Below are positions 36,093 to 45,845 of a DNA stretch of 64,000 nucleotides, piece by piece; position 1 is the stretch's first letter, and each line of letters opens with the position of its first letter. The notes below the pieces were generated by a model that was given only the letters and a program-made list of their open reading frames with translations, was not told the DNA's origin and did no database searches. Location of the stretch: contig NZ_JAALLT010000003.1 of assembly GCF_011059145.1 (NCBI RefSeq), forward strand, positions 682,001 through 746,000. Reading direction: 5' to 3'. Both the position numbers and the translations under genes were made by a program. The DNA comes from Halalkalibaculum roseum. Its GTDB lineage: Bacteria > Bacteroidota > Rhodothermia > Balneolales > Balneolaceae.

Positions 36093-36121
36093 AGCCCCAC
36101 TCCCTAAAAGAGAGTGAGGCT
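36093..36121 (-). terminator. Rho-independent terminator of groESL
   Basis: Stem of AGCC-CACTC type (one G-U pair in the minus-strand RNA) with a 9-base loop followed by TTTTTATTT on the minus strand; 46 bases past the groEL stop. Confidence 0.85.
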
Positions 36122-36167
36122 CAATACTTCTAGCGTCGAAGGCTAGAGGCTTCGTTGAACGGCAATC

Positions 36168-37844
36168 TTACATCATGCCGCCCATTCCGCCCATGCCTCC
36201 CATGCCGCCTGGCATTCCGCCGCCGCCTGGCATGCCTTGACCTTCGTCGTCATCGTCGTCACCTTTAGAAGGCTTGTCAGAAACGATGGCTTCGGTGGTC
36301 AGCATAAGTCCGGCTACGGAAGCAGCGTTTTCAAGCGCTGTACGTGTAACTTTAGTCGGATCGATTACACCGGCTTTAATGAGATCTTCGAACTTCTCGG
36401 TACGTGCATTGTATCCAAAGGCGTCTTTGCCTTCTTTAACTTTCTGTACCACGATAGATCCTTCGGCACCGGCATTGTCGGCGATGCATCGAAGCGGAGC
36501 TTCAAGTGCTCGTCGAATTATGCTGAATCCAACTTCCTGATCAGGATTTTCACCTTTCAGGTCATCAAGGGAACGTTGGGCACGGAGCAGCGCAACGCCA
36601 CCACCGGCTACGATTCCTTCTTCAACAGCAGCACGGGTTGCGTGCAATGCATCTTCAACGCGGGCTTTCTTCTCTTTCATTTCTACTTCAGAAGCTGCGC
36701 CAATATTCAGAACGGCAACACCGCCACTCAGCTTGGCAAGACGCTCCTGCAGTTTTTCACGGTCGTAATCAGAAGTGGTAGAATCAATCTGACCTTTGAT
36801 CTGATTTACACGGGCTTTGATGTCATCATCTTTGCCTTGACCGCCCACTACAGTAGTAGTGTCTTTATCAATATTTATGCGATCGGCTGTTCCCAGGTAA
36901 TCCAGGGTAGCATTCTCAAGCTTATAGCCGCGCTCTTCAGAGATCACGGTACCGCCAGTCAGAATAGCAATGTCTTCAAGCATTGCTTTGCGACGATCTC
37001 CGAATCCAGGAGCTTTAACAGCAGCAATCTTGAGAGAACCGCGCAGTTTGTTAACAACCAGTGTTGCCAGTGCTTCGCCTTCAACATCTTCAGCGATGAT
37101 CAGCAGCGGCTTGCCGGTTTGGATAACTTTTTCAAGAATAGGAAGAAGATCCTTCATATTGCTGATCTTCTTGTCGAAAATCAGAATGTAAGGCTCTTCC
37201 ATTTCTGCGGTCATGTTCTCAGAATTGGTCACGAAGTAAGGTGACAGGTAACCGCGATCGAACTGCATACCTTCAACAGTTTCAAGGTAGGTTTCTGTAC
37301 CTTTTGCTTCTTCAACAGTAATCACACCGTCTTTACCAACTTTTTCCATAGCATCGGCAATCAGGTTACCGATTGCTTCATCGTTGTTGGCAGAGATAGT
37401 ACCAATCTGAGCAATCTCTTTCTGGTCACTGATCTCTTTGCTCATCTTCTTGAGCTCCTTAACAATAGCTTCAACGGCAGTATCAATACCGCGCTTCAGC
37501 TCCATCGGATTTGCGCCGGCAGTAACATTCTTCAGACCGGTTTGAATGATGGATTGTGCCAGAACGGTAGCAGTAGTTGTTCCGTCACCGGCATTATCGC
37601 TGGTTTTAGAAGCAACTTCCTTAACCATTTGAGCTCCCATATTTTCTCGTTTGTTGGAAAGCTCAATTTCTTTGGCTACCGTGACACCGTCTTTGGTTAC
37701 CGTCGGTGAGCCAAATGATTTTTCGATTACTACGTTGCGTCCGCGTGGACCCAAGGTAACTTTGACAGCATTTGCAAGCTTGTCAACGCCACGCTTAAGG
37801 GCATCGCGAGCTTCCATATCGTAATGAACTAATTTTGCACTCAT
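36168..37844 (-). CDS. groEL: Chaperonin GroEL (Hsp60)
   Basis: 558-residue 60-kDa chaperonin that folds client proteins in the ATP-driven GroEL/GroES cage. Typical sequence throughout: [31 protein letters not shown]-type N-terminus, [13 protein letters not shown], the Cpn60 signature [16 protein letters not shown] region, and a C-terminus of Gly-Gly-Met repeats. 52 bases downstream of groES in one operon. Gene body is GC-richer than its intergenic flanks, as expected for a highly expressed gene. Confidence 0.98.
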   Translation of the reverse strand: MSAKLVHYDMEARDALKRGVDKLANAVKVTLGPRGRNVVIEKSFGSPTVTKDGVTVAKEIELSNKRENMGAQMVKEVASKTSDNAGDGTTTATVLAQSIIQTGLKNVTAGANPMELKRGIDTAVEAIVKELKKMSKEISDQKEIAQIGTISANNDEAIGNLIADAMEKVGKDGVITVEEAKGTETYLETVEGMQFDRGYLSPYFVTNSENMTAEMEEPYILIFDKKISNMKDLLPILEKVIQTGKPLLIIAEDVEGEALATLVVNKLRGSLKIAAVKAPGFGDRRKAMLEDIAILTGGTVISEERGYKLENATLDYLGTADRINIDKDTTTVVGGQGKDDDIKARVNQIKGQIDSTTSDYDREKLQERLAKLSGGVAVLNIGAASEVEMKEKKARVEDALHATRAAVEEGIVAGGGVALLRAQRSLDDLKGENPDQEVGFSIIRRALEAPLRCIADNAGAEGSIVVQKVKEGKDAFGYNARTEKFEDLIKAGVIDPTKVTRTALENAASVAGLMLTTEAIVSDKPSKGDDDDDEGQGMPGGGGMPGGMGGMGGMGGMM

Positions 37845-37896
37845 AGTTCTTTCCTAATTGTTTTTATTTATAATTAATTTTTTCGTTGAGAATTGC

Positions 37897-38190
37897 TTAG
37901 CCAATAATTCCAAGAATGTCGGCTTCACGCATGATCAAGTATTCTTCACCATCCAGCGTGATTTCAGTGCCTGAATACTTACCGTAAAGCACCTTATCGC
38001 CTTCTTTAACCGACATGTCAATCTTGGTTCCGTTTTCAACTTTTCCCGGACCTGCAGCTACCACTTTTCCTTCCTGTGGTTTTTCTTTGGCAGTATCGGG
38101 AATTATGATGCCGGAGCTGGTTTTTTCTTCAGCAGGTTCCGGCTGCACCAAAACGCGATCGCTTAAAGGTTTTATTTTCGATTTAGCCAT
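37897..38190 (-). CDS. groES: Co-chaperonin GroES (Hsp10)
   Basis: 97-residue lid of the GroEL cage. [36 protein letters not shown] carries the family signature and mobile loop; the C-terminal [14 protein letters not shown] is standard. First gene of groESL. No CIRCE element (TTAGCACTC-N9-GAGTGCTAA) is present upstream; instead a GAGGT-N6-ACCTC inverted repeat lies at 38304-38319. Confidence 0.98.
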   Translation of the reverse strand: MAKSKIKPLSDRVLVQPEPAEEKTSSGIIIPDTAKEKPQEGKVVAAGPGKVENGTKIDMSVKEGDKVLYGKYSGTEITLDGEEYLIMREADILGIIG

Positions 38191-38303
38191 AAGTATGACT
38201 CCCTAATTTTAGGTTAATAGTTGCTTGTTATGTTGTAGGTAATTTCTGATTCGGTAAAGCTCATCAAATGAGTAAAAACCAGAATGTAAAACTAAAGTTC
38301 TTG

Positions 38304-38319
38304 GAGGTTCAAATACCTC
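38304..38319. promoter_or_regulatory. Inverted repeat upstream of groESL
   Basis: Perfect 5-bp arms GAGGT / ACCTC around 6 bases, 114 bases upstream of the groES start. Possibly an operator in place of CIRCE; short enough to be chance. Confidence 0.25.
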
Positions 38320-38461
38320 GTTCACTAAGGTTATGTATAGAGCAAGTACCGTACCAAACTTTGCGGCGAGGGATTATTTATTTTCGTACCTGCTGTTAAA
38401 GGTAATGCGATAGGGGTAGGACATAATTTAAGTAGGGATCATTTCAGCTCCCTTTATTTTT

Positions 38462-39235
38462 TCAGGTCAAAATGCCACTTTCTTCAAGACGTGCTGTCAA
38501 CTTTTCATAAAGGTATGGCTCCCAAGCTTCCGGTCTCTTGTCAAAGTCGAAACCTTCAGGCAGGTCATCTTTATCGATGATAGGTTTAAGTGCATTGCTC
38601 AATTTCTTTCTTCGCTGATTGAATGCAGTACGAACTACTGTTTTCAGATGAGCATCACTGCATTTCAAAGCACCGCGATCAAAGGTCAGCTTGACCACCG
38701 CACTTTCTACATTCGGCTGGGGATGGAAACAGTGTCGGGAAACCGGAAACAGAATTTCGGGAGTTGCCATCAGCTGGGTCTGAACACTGAGAATTCCGTA
38801 GTCTTTTGTTCTGATGTCAGACACTATCCGTTCTGCAACCTCTTTCTGCATCATCAGCAGTGCATCCGAAAGCAGATCTCGTGATTCCAGCAGGGTAAAA
38901 AGAATCTGACTGGTAATATAATAAGGCAGGTTACCGACTACATGGGTCTTGTCTTTACCGATTGATAGATCATTCCAGTTCACTTCTAATACATCACTGT
39001 GATAAATTGGTAAATCAGGAAACTTCTCCTTCAACACTTTTATCGCCCGTTGATCCAGTTCAACAGCATGCACATCTGTAAAGTGTTCAAGTAATGCCTC
39101 AGTTAGAGCTCCGGTACCGGGACCGATTTCAATGACCCTGTGCCCTTCCCGGGCCGGAATGGAGGAGGCGATCTTTTCAATAATATTCGGGTCGGTTAAA
39201 AAGTGCTGGCCGAGACTCTTCTTTGGGCGAATCAT
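38462..39235 (-). CDS. rsmA: 16S rRNA (adenine1518/1519-N6) dimethyltransferase
   Basis: 257-residue KsgA/RsmA enzyme that dimethylates the two adjacent adenines of helix 45 in 16S rRNA. ATG at 39235 gives the family start MIRPKKSLGQHFLTD; a TTG 42 bases earlier is not supported. SAM-binding GPGTGALTEALLE, catalytic NLPYYITSQI motif and the RRKKLSNALKP C-terminal region are present. Divergent from alanine dehydrogenase. Confidence 0.96.
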   Translation of the reverse strand: MIRPKKSLGQHFLTDPNIIEKIASSIPAREGHRVIEIGPGTGALTEALLEHFTDVHAVELDQRAIKVLKEKFPDLPIYHSDVLEVNWNDLSIGKDKTHVVGNLPYYITSQILFTLLESRDLLSDALLMMQKEVAERIVSDIRTKDYGILSVQTQLMATPEILFPVSRHCFHPQPNVESAVVKLTFDRGALKCSDAHLKTVVRTAFNQRRKKLSNALKPIIDKDDLPEGFDFDKRPEAWEPYLYEKLTARLEESGILT

Positions 39236-39421
39236 TAAGTATATGTTTGCAGTCTGGAAATTATATATGAGAAGCAATTGATAGTTCCATCAACATGGAT
39301 AAATATCACAGTCTATATAGGCAGTTTTCAACATTTACAGAAATCTGTGATCCAATTTTGCTTGGCGAAACTTATTAATTTAAATTATTTAAAATGTTCA
39401 TTAAACGTTCCTGAAAAATCT

Positions 39422-40636
39422 ATGGATATCAATCCACTGGAAACAGAGCAGATCGGGATTAAAACCCTGGAAAAGCGACTGATGAAATCCAAATCAAAGG
39501 TATCGCTTAAAATCGGTTTGCCCAAAGAGGTTTCCCATGACGAACGAAGAATATCGCTTACCCCCGGGGGCGTTTCTGTATTGAAGGGAAACGGTCATGA
39601 AGTATTCATAGAAAAAGGTGCCGGTGATGAAGCTAATTTTACGGACCAGGAATATGCTGATGCCGGGGCCGAAATTGCCTATGGAGTAACTGAGCTCTAC
39701 AAAAAATCGGAGATGATTGTCAAAGTGGCTCCTCCTTCCGAGGAAGAATACGAGCTGCTTGAAAAAAATCACATTCTCCTCTCCGCCCTTCACCTGGGCA
39801 ATACGACCGAAGACTTTATGGATATCCTCATCAGCAAATGCATTACAGCCATTGGCTATGAGTTTATACAGGGAGAAGATAAAGAGTTTCCGATTGTCAG
39901 GATGATGCACGAGATAACCGGATCAATGTCCGTTCAAATTGCCGCTCATTACCTTGAAAAAAGTGACGGCGGTCAAGGCATCATGCTCGGCGGTATCTCG
40001 GGAATACCTCCCGCAACCGTGGTAATACTCGGTGCCGGTATCACCGCAGAATATGCTGCGCGTACCGCATTGGGCTATGGCGCCCAGGTTTTTGTCATGG
40101 ATAATGACCTGGCCCGTCTCCGTCATCTCGAAAATGCGCTGGATCGACGTATCATAACCGCTACAGCGAATTACCAGTATCTCTCATCAGCTCTTCAATA
40201 TGCCGATGTAGTCATTGGAGCTGCCATGTTCGAAGGCGAACGTGCCCCCGTCTGGGTGACCGACACTATGGTGGCCAATATGAAATCGGGCAGTGTGATT
40301 GTTGATACTGTTATTGACCAGGGAGGATGCATCGCAACCAGCAGAGCCACTACCCACTCAAATCCGGTATATAATAAGCACGATATTATTCACTACTGTG
40401 TGCCAAATATACCTTCAAATGTTGCCCGAACGGCTACCTATGCATTGAACAATGTGATTGTACCCTATCTGCTGGCCATCGGCGATGCCGGAGGTATCAG
40501 AGAGTGCCTGTGGTCCAATACCGCACTTCGTAATGGCACCTATGTTTACAAAAAGCATCTTACTAAAAAGTCCCTATCCAATATTTTTGATATGCCGTAT
40601 CGCGAAATAGAGATGTTGATTGCCAGTCAAATTTAA
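39422..40636 (+). CDS. ald: Alanine dehydrogenase
   Basis: 404 residues from the ATG at 39422. NAD-dependent enzyme interconverting alanine and pyruvate plus ammonia. After a short leader, IGLPKEVSHDERRISLTPGGV matches the AlaDH/PNT N-terminal domain, MIVKVAPPSEEE has the conserved substrate Lys, and VVILGAGITAEYAARTALGYGAQVFVMD is the NAD Rossmann motif. C-terminal HYCVPNIPSNVARTATYALNN is characteristic. The roughly 30-residue leader before the family start is longer than usual, and an internal ATG (MKSKSKVSLKIGLPKE) at about 39482 is a possible alternative start. Confidence 0.92.
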   Translation: MDINPLETEQIGIKTLEKRLMKSKSKVSLKIGLPKEVSHDERRISLTPGGVSVLKGNGHEVFIEKGAGDEANFTDQEYADAGAEIAYGVTELYKKSEMIVKVAPPSEEEYELLEKNHILLSALHLGNTTEDFMDILISKCITAIGYEFIQGEDKEFPIVRMMHEITGSMSVQIAAHYLEKSDGGQGIMLGGISGIPPATVVILGAGITAEYAARTALGYGAQVFVMDNDLARLRHLENALDRRIITATANYQYLSSALQYADVVIGAAMFEGERAPVWVTDTMVANMKSGSVIVDTVIDQGGCIATSRATTHSNPVYNKHDIIHYCVPNIPSNVARTATYALNNVIVPYLLAIGDAGGIRECLWSNTALRNGTYVYKKHLTKKSLSNIFDMPYREIEMLIASQI

Positions 40637-40650
40637 TTAGTTACTCTCAT

Positions 40651-41031
40651 ATGCAACTCTCAAAGACCCTGGCTGTCGTTCTAGGCATTCTGACATTTCT
40701 GCCATTCATCGGTCTGGTGATTATGATAGCATTACTCATCTTTGAGATTGTGTTCCTTATATTTTCGGAATCACCTGTCAATCCCCTGCTCTATCTTTCC
40801 TACTTAAACTATTTAGTACCCATAATTTCAGGATATACCCTGCTATATTTGACGCTCGGCATATTCTATTTTGTCCATATCATTCAGAATGGTTTCCTGG
40901 ATACGGAGAAGAAAGTACTCTGGATCACTGTTTTAATTATACTTAACGGACTGGCAATGCCGTTCTACTGGTACCTATACCTCTGGAAAAGTTCTAAAGA
41001 TGTTGAGTCTATTAAAGCAAAAGCTTGGTGA
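40651..41031 (+). CDS. Small membrane protein, unknown
   Basis: 126 residues, three to four hydrophobic segments (LGILTFLPFIGLVIMIALLIFEIVFLIF, YLNYLVPIISGYTLLYLTLGIFYFVHII, VLWITVLIILNGLAMPFYWYLYLW). Begins 14 bases after ald on the same strand and overlaps the next gene, suggesting an ald-linked operon. No family recognised; resembles short phospholipase D-nuclease-N-type membrane modules in the PFYWYLYLW ending, weakly. Confidence 0.65.
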   Translation: MQLSKTLAVVLGILTFLPFIGLVIMIALLIFEIVFLIFSESPVNPLLYLSYLNYLVPIISGYTLLYLTLGIFYFVHIIQNGFLDTEKKVLWITVLIILNGLAMPFYWYLYLWKSSKDVESIKAKAW

Positions 41032-41411
41032 CAATCAGTAAAATGAACCGTGAACTGAATCCCAAAAACTATAAGCGAATCTGCCTGATTAACTGGCTTT
41101 TGACTGTCCCTTTGGTGGTTCTCTTTGCCGTTCCTTACCTGAGTATTGCCACATTTATAAATGCCAATATTGGAATCAGCTATGCAGGAGCTTTGCTGTT
41201 CTCTTTTCCCTTCTGTCTCACAATTTTACACGGACATGTTACCATGGCTTTAGGATCCCTTCACCGGAATCATTATTACGAATGGCTTGAAAAAAATACA
41301 CTCAGTTACGGGTTATTTTTTCATCCCATGTTCACCAGCACCCGGTTTCGTCTGTTATTGCTGGTTAGCAGTATCTTTGTTTTATCCCTGGGTTGGGTGA
41401 TTCAATATTAA
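41028..41411 (+). CDS. Small membrane protein, unknown
   Basis: About 127 residues with three to four membrane segments (LINWLLTVPLVVLFAVPYL, SYAGALLFSFPFCLTILHGHVTMAL, FRLLLLVSSIFVLSLGWVIQY). The start is ambiguous: GTG at 41028 overlaps the upstream TGA (GTGA), TTG at 41025 or ATG at 41043 are possible. Contains a His/Tyr-rich loop (GSLHRNHYYEWLEKN). Function unknown; paired with the preceding small membrane protein. Confidence 0.65.
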   Translation: MTISKMNRELNPKNYKRICLINWLLTVPLVVLFAVPYLSIATFINANIGISYAGALLFSFPFCLTILHGHVTMALGSLHRNHYYEWLEKNTLSYGLFFHPMFTSTRFRLLLLVSSIFVLSLGWVIQY

Positions 41412-41436
41412 ATCTGTGAGATCATTATTGATTCTC

Positions 41437-41462
41437 TAGGGGCGTAATATATTACGCCCCTA
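41437..41462. terminator. Perfect palindrome between convergent genes (bidirectional terminator or repeat)
   Basis: 26-base perfect palindrome, arms TAGGGGCGTAATA / TATTACGCCCCTA, placed 26 bases after the small membrane gene stop and 12 bases past the acs stop. No long T tract follows on either side, so it may be a dispersed GGGGCGTAATATA-type repeat acting as a transcript end. Confidence 0.55.
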
Positions 41463-41473
41463 CCGTGCGATAT

Positions 41474-43372
41474 TTAATACGCCTTTCCTTTTATGATATC
41501 CTCAACCACACTGGGATCCAGAAGCGTTGAAGTATCTCCCAAATCATCGGTATCCCCGGATGCTACTTTTCTGAGAATACGACGCATGATTTTACCGGAA
41601 CGGGTTTTTGGCAATCCGGTGGTGATTTGAAGCTTATCGGGTTTTGCTATGGGACTAATAATCTTAGAAACCAGGTCATTAATCTCTTTCTTGAAAGCCT
41701 CCGGATCTCCGATGCCATCGTCGCAGATTGCAAAGGCAAACACTCCTTCCCCTTTTACGTCATGAGGATAACCCACAACGGCTGATTCTACCACCTTCGG
41801 ATGCTCATCAATGGCATTCTCAATTTCAGCGGTACCCAGCCGGTGTCCCGATACATTTAGAACGTCATCAACACGTCCGGTGATGCGATAAAAACCGTCC
41901 TCATCTCTGCGACAGCCGTCACCGGTGAAGTAGTTACCCGGATACTTGGTAAAATAGGTTTCCTGATAGCGCTCCATATCTCCCCAGATACCCCGTGTCA
42001 TGCCGGGCCATGGGTGTTTGATCACCAGGTCACCCTGGGCTTCCGTATCCTTAATTTCATTGCCCTCATCGTCCATTAACGCAGGTTGTATGCCGGGAAG
42101 TGGTAATGTTGCGTAGCCGGGTTTCGTCGGGGTGATACCGGCAAGAGGAGAAATCATAATTCCTCCCGTTTCCGTTTGCCACCAAGTATCAACAATCGGG
42201 CATTCCCCGTTTCCGATCTCCTCATCATACCAGTGCCACGCTTCTTCGTTGATTGGCTCACCAACCGTACCCAGTACTTTTAGAGAACTCAGGTCGTATT
42301 TATCTACATACTCGATATCCTCCTTCATCAGTGCACGTATGGCTGTCGGAGCCGTGTAAAAATGGGTTACTTCATACTTTTCACAAACCTCCCAGAACCT
42401 GCCCGGATCGGGATAGGTTGGCGTCCCTTCGAAAATGATTCCGGATACACCGTTGAGTAAAGGCCCGTATATAATATAGGAGTGCCCGGTAATCCAGCCG
42501 GCATCAGCGGTACACCAGTAAACATCTTCTTCCTCAATCTGAAATACATTTCGTAAGCTGTAGCTGGTGTAAATCATGTAGCCGCCACAGGTATGCACCT
42601 GTCCTTTGGGCTTGCCCGTTGAGCCGGATGTATATAAAATAAAGAGTGGATCCTCGGCATCCATTTCAACGGCTTCGTGCTTTTTGGAAGCATTTCTGAT
42701 TAGCATATGCCACCACTCGTCGCGCCCTTCCACCCAGCTGATGTCCCTGTTCGTACGCTGGCAAACGATAACCTTTTCAACGGTCGGACAGCTCTCCAAG
42801 GCTTCATCAGAAATATCTTTCAGCGGAACGTGTTTATCTCCCCGGCGGAGTCCGTCATTGGTAATGAGCATCTTTGCATCACAATCCCGTATACGTTCGG
42901 CCAGAGACTGGGCTGAAAATCCGGCAAATACAATAGAGTGCACCGCACCTATCCTTGCGCATGCCAAAGTGGCAATGGCCAGTTCGGGAGTCATCGCCAT
43001 GTAGATGGCCACGCGATCTCCCTTTGTAATTCCTTTTTCTTCAAGCACATTGGCAAAACGACACACATCTTCATGGAGCTGCCGGTATGAAATCGTTCTG
43101 CGAAAGGAATCCGGGTGGTTGGGTTCAAAGATAAATGCTGTCTTATTTCCCATGGTATCCAGATGCCTGTCCAGGCAATTTTCAACAATATTTAACTTGC
43201 CGCCTTCAAACCATTTGACGTTGCCTTCTTCAAAACTACCGCTGTGAGTTTTATCCCAGTGCTTGCGCCAATAAAACGTACCGGCATATTCCTCCCAGAA
43301 TTTTTCAGGATCTTCGACACTGTTTTTGTATACCTCTTTATACTCGTCAAATGATTTTATATTCAGCCACAT
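41474..43372 (-). CDS. acs: Acetate-CoA ligase (acetyl-CoA synthetase)
   Basis: 632-residue AMP-forming enzyme that makes acetyl-CoA from acetate, ATP and CoA. P-loop YTSGSTGKPKGQVHT, the A5 motif DTWWQTETGG, YFTGDGCRRDEDGFYRITGRVDDVLNVSGHRLGTAEIE and the acetylatable Lys in TRSGKIMRR are all present. Slightly shorter than E. coli Acs but complete. Last gene of an acetate uptake/activation cluster with the two genes upstream. Confidence 0.96.
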   Translation of the reverse strand: MWLNIKSFDEYKEVYKNSVEDPEKFWEEYAGTFYWRKHWDKTHSGSFEEGNVKWFEGGKLNIVENCLDRHLDTMGNKTAFIFEPNHPDSFRRTISYRQLHEDVCRFANVLEEKGITKGDRVAIYMAMTPELAIATLACARIGAVHSIVFAGFSAQSLAERIRDCDAKMLITNDGLRRGDKHVPLKDISDEALESCPTVEKVIVCQRTNRDISWVEGRDEWWHMLIRNASKKHEAVEMDAEDPLFILYTSGSTGKPKGQVHTCGGYMIYTSYSLRNVFQIEEEDVYWCTADAGWITGHSYIIYGPLLNGVSGIIFEGTPTYPDPGRFWEVCEKYEVTHFYTAPTAIRALMKEDIEYVDKYDLSSLKVLGTVGEPINEEAWHWYDEEIGNGECPIVDTWWQTETGGIMISPLAGITPTKPGYATLPLPGIQPALMDDEGNEIKDTEAQGDLVIKHPWPGMTRGIWGDMERYQETYFTKYPGNYFTGDGCRRDEDGFYRITGRVDDVLNVSGHRLGTAEIENAIDEHPKVVESAVVGYPHDVKGEGVFAFAICDDGIGDPEAFKKEINDLVSKIISPIAKPDKLQITTGLPKTRSGKIMRRILRKVASGDTDDLGDTSTLLDPSVVEDIIKGKAY

Positions 43373-43521
43373 AGGTATTCCTTTTTGATGAGGTTATCAT
43401 TAAATCGATATATATTGATCTGTTATGTTAATTAATTCAGATTTATAATCAAGTTTTAAATACTTCTTGTCGGGTAATATTTATTTAGCAAGACCTAATA
43501 ATGTAAAAGGTTATCATTTTC

Positions 43522-45201
43522 TTACTCTAATTTCCCGGGTGATCGTATATCTTCGACCATCTGCTGCACTTCTTCCGGCGGATCCATAGTCATTCGTGAT
43601 ATCAGGATCGAGAAGAAGAGATTTACAAACATCGCTACAGTCCCGAACCCTTCCGGTGAAATGCCAAACCACCAGTCTTCCTGCGTACCGCCCCCCAATA
43701 GTCCCAGCTTGTATTTTACCATGTAAAATAACATCAACACGATTCCAATAACCATACCGCTGATTGCACCCTGTCGATTCATTCGTTTATCAAAAATACC
43801 TAGAATAATGGCAGGGAAAAATGATGCGGCCGCAAGTCCGAATGCAAGAGCCACTGTAGCTGCTACAAAACCAGGTGGATTAATGCCGAAATAACCGGCG
43901 ACCAGAACAGCAAAACCTGCAGCCAGACGTGCCCACACCAATTCCCCTTTTTCAGATATATCCGGATTTATCTGTTTTTTAATCAAGTCATGAGAAATAC
44001 TTGTAGATATTACAAGCAGCAAACCTGCAGCTGTTGAGAGAGCAGCTGCTAATCCCCCTGCCGCCACCAAAGCAACAATCCAGTTTGGCAGATTGGCAAT
44101 TTCCGGATTTGCCAAAACCATAATATCGCGATCGATATTCAGTTCATTTTGTTGTTCATCAGCAACATATTTTATTCGTCCGTCCTTGTTTTTATCTGTA
44201 AACGTAATCAAGCCGGTCTGTTCCCAATTACTGAACCACTCGGGTACATCTTCGTATTCTTCCGTTGAAACAGTTTCAATGAGATTAACGCGTGCGAAAG
44301 CAGCAATAGCAGGTGCCGTAGTATATAGAATAGCAATAAAAAGCAGAGCATAGCCAACGGATTTTCGAGCATCACGAACCCTGGGAACCGTAAAAAAGCG
44401 CACTATGACATGAGGAAGACCAGCCGTACCTACCATTAAAGCAAAGGTAATGGCAAATACGTCGATCATTGATTTTGAACCAGAGGTATATTCGGCAAAG
44501 CCCAACTCAAGATTAAGCTGGTTCAGTTTTTGTAATAAATAGGTCCCGGATCCATCAGCAAGAGTACTCCCGAATCCAATTTGAGGTAATACCACACCGG
44601 TCAGCTGAATTGAGATGAAAAAGGCCGGTACCATATAGGCAAAGATAAGAATGCAATACTGTGCAACCTGGGTATAGGTAATACCTTTCATCCCTCCCAG
44701 CACCGCGTAAAAAAAGACGATGGCCATTCCAATTAACACTCCCAGGTCAATAGGAACTTCCAGAAAACGAGCGAAAACAACTCCAACGCCACGCATCTGT
44801 CCGGCAACATATGTGAAGGAAACTATTATTGCACAGATCACCGCAACGGTACGAGCCCAATTAGAGTAATACCGATCTCCAATAAAATCCGGTACGGTAA
44901 ATTTCCCAAACTTCCGGAGATAAGGTGCAAGCAGTAAAGCCAGCAATACATACCCACCGGTCCATCCCATTAGATACACAGCCCCATCATACCCCATGAA
45001 GGCAATTAAACCCGCCATCGATATAAATGAAGCGGCAGACATCCAGTCGGCGGCTGTAGCCATTCCATTAGCCAGTGGCGAAACTCGACTTCCGGCAATA
45101 TAAAAATCACTCGTTGACCCAACTTTCGACCAAAACGCAATTCCGATATACAAGGCGAAAGTTATACCGACTATAATATAGGTCCATGTCTGAATATCCA
45201 T
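43522..45201 (-). CDS. Sodium:solute symporter, ActP-like (acetate permease)
   Basis: 559-residue SSS-family transporter with about 13 membrane segments. Begins with DIQTWTYIIVGITFALYIGIAFWSKVGSTSDFYIAGSRVSPLANGMATAADWMSAASF-type sequence typical of the DUF4212-linked ActP-like branch, with the SSS signature GAVYLMGWTGGYVLLALLLAP. A hydrophilic insertion (about 285-345) separates helices. Acetate or another short monocarboxylate is inferred from acs next door and the small partner upstream. Confidence 0.93.
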   Translation of the reverse strand: MDIQTWTYIIVGITFALYIGIAFWSKVGSTSDFYIAGSRVSPLANGMATAADWMSAASFISMAGLIAFMGYDGAVYLMGWTGGYVLLALLLAPYLRKFGKFTVPDFIGDRYYSNWARTVAVICAIIVSFTYVAGQMRGVGVVFARFLEVPIDLGVLIGMAIVFFYAVLGGMKGITYTQVAQYCILIFAYMVPAFFISIQLTGVVLPQIGFGSTLADGSGTYLLQKLNQLNLELGFAEYTSGSKSMIDVFAITFALMVGTAGLPHVIVRFFTVPRVRDARKSVGYALLFIAILYTTAPAIAAFARVNLIETVSTEEYEDVPEWFSNWEQTGLITFTDKNKDGRIKYVADEQQNELNIDRDIMVLANPEIANLPNWIVALVAAGGLAAALSTAAGLLLVISTSISHDLIKKQINPDISEKGELVWARLAAGFAVLVAGYFGINPPGFVAATVALAFGLAAASFFPAIILGIFDKRMNRQGAISGMVIGIVLMLFYMVKYKLGLLGGGTQEDWWFGISPEGFGTVAMFVNLFFSILISRMTMDPPEEVQQMVEDIRSPGKLE

Positions 45202-45361
45202 AAGCTATTTGTTGGATGTTATATCTGGAAGTATTACTTGGTCGGATATTTATTCCGAAAAATTTCAGTTAAAAATGAATGAGCAGGTCCTCAAAGAAAG
45301 ACCTACTCTTGACTGGCAACACGATTATTTGCAGTCTAGTAGTTATAAGCTCATTTGCTGA

Positions 45362-45619
45362 TTAATCTTCATGGACACCAAATTTTTTGTCAAGGCGATT
45401 CATCAGCCAGACATAGATGAAAATCAGAATTACAAACACATAGATGGACCCCTGTTGCGCAAACCAAAAACCCAGTTTAAAACCACCCATCTGTATTTGA
45501 TTTAGCTCTTCCACTAAGAATATCCCGAAGACATAAGAGACCAGGAACCAGATACTCAGCAAGATGCCGACATACATCAGGTTTTTATGCCAATACTCTT
45601 TTTTCGACTGTTTTTCCAT
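45362..45619 (-). CDS. DUF4212 small subunit of sodium symporter
   Basis: 85-residue protein with two membrane helices (NLMYVGILLSIWFLVSYVFGIFLV and IYVFVILIFIYVWLMNRLDKKFG) and the diagnostic GFWFAQQGSIYVFV motif of DUF4212. These proteins are encoded directly before an SSS permease and are thought to be its small subunit. 160 bases upstream of the permease gene. Confidence 0.93.
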   Translation of the reverse strand: MEKQSKKEYWHKNLMYVGILLSIWFLVSYVFGIFLVEELNQIQMGGFKLGFWFAQQGSIYVFVILIFIYVWLMNRLDKKFGVHED

Positions 45620-45845
45620 CCGGTGTTTATTTCGGTGTAATATTTATCCTATTTCATCTAAAATAAATTATCATGATATGCAAGTGTATTCTAGATTATC
45701 AGATAACACCAAACAGAAGTGAGGTTATTCCTAAAATAATTTTGAATTCACTTAGCCTACGATTTAAAGTTCCCAAATGATCTCTGACAATTTTCCGTTA
45801 TACTCTCTTGTCAAATATGCGATGATATCAACCACAGCTTTTTAG

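Larger units (their letters stand above)
35811..36167. other. Noncoding region between mltB-like and groEL
   Basis: 357 bases without a credible gene. It holds the REP-like palindrome at 35837-35863, a matching inverted half at 35965-35975, a TCTGCGGCC repeat fragment at 36068-36084, the groEL terminator at 36093-36121, and a second small hairpin TCTAGC/GCTAGA at about 36130-36148. Confidence 0.7.

Noticed and set aside
36237-37244. 335-codon frame antisense to groEL
   Set aside because: It lies entirely within groEL on the other strand, lacks any recognised domain, and its length follows from groEL codon usage.
39278-39421. N-terminal extension of alanine dehydrogenase from a TTG at 39278
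   Set aside because: The extra 48 codons show no family similarity; ATG at 39422 is closer to the family start.
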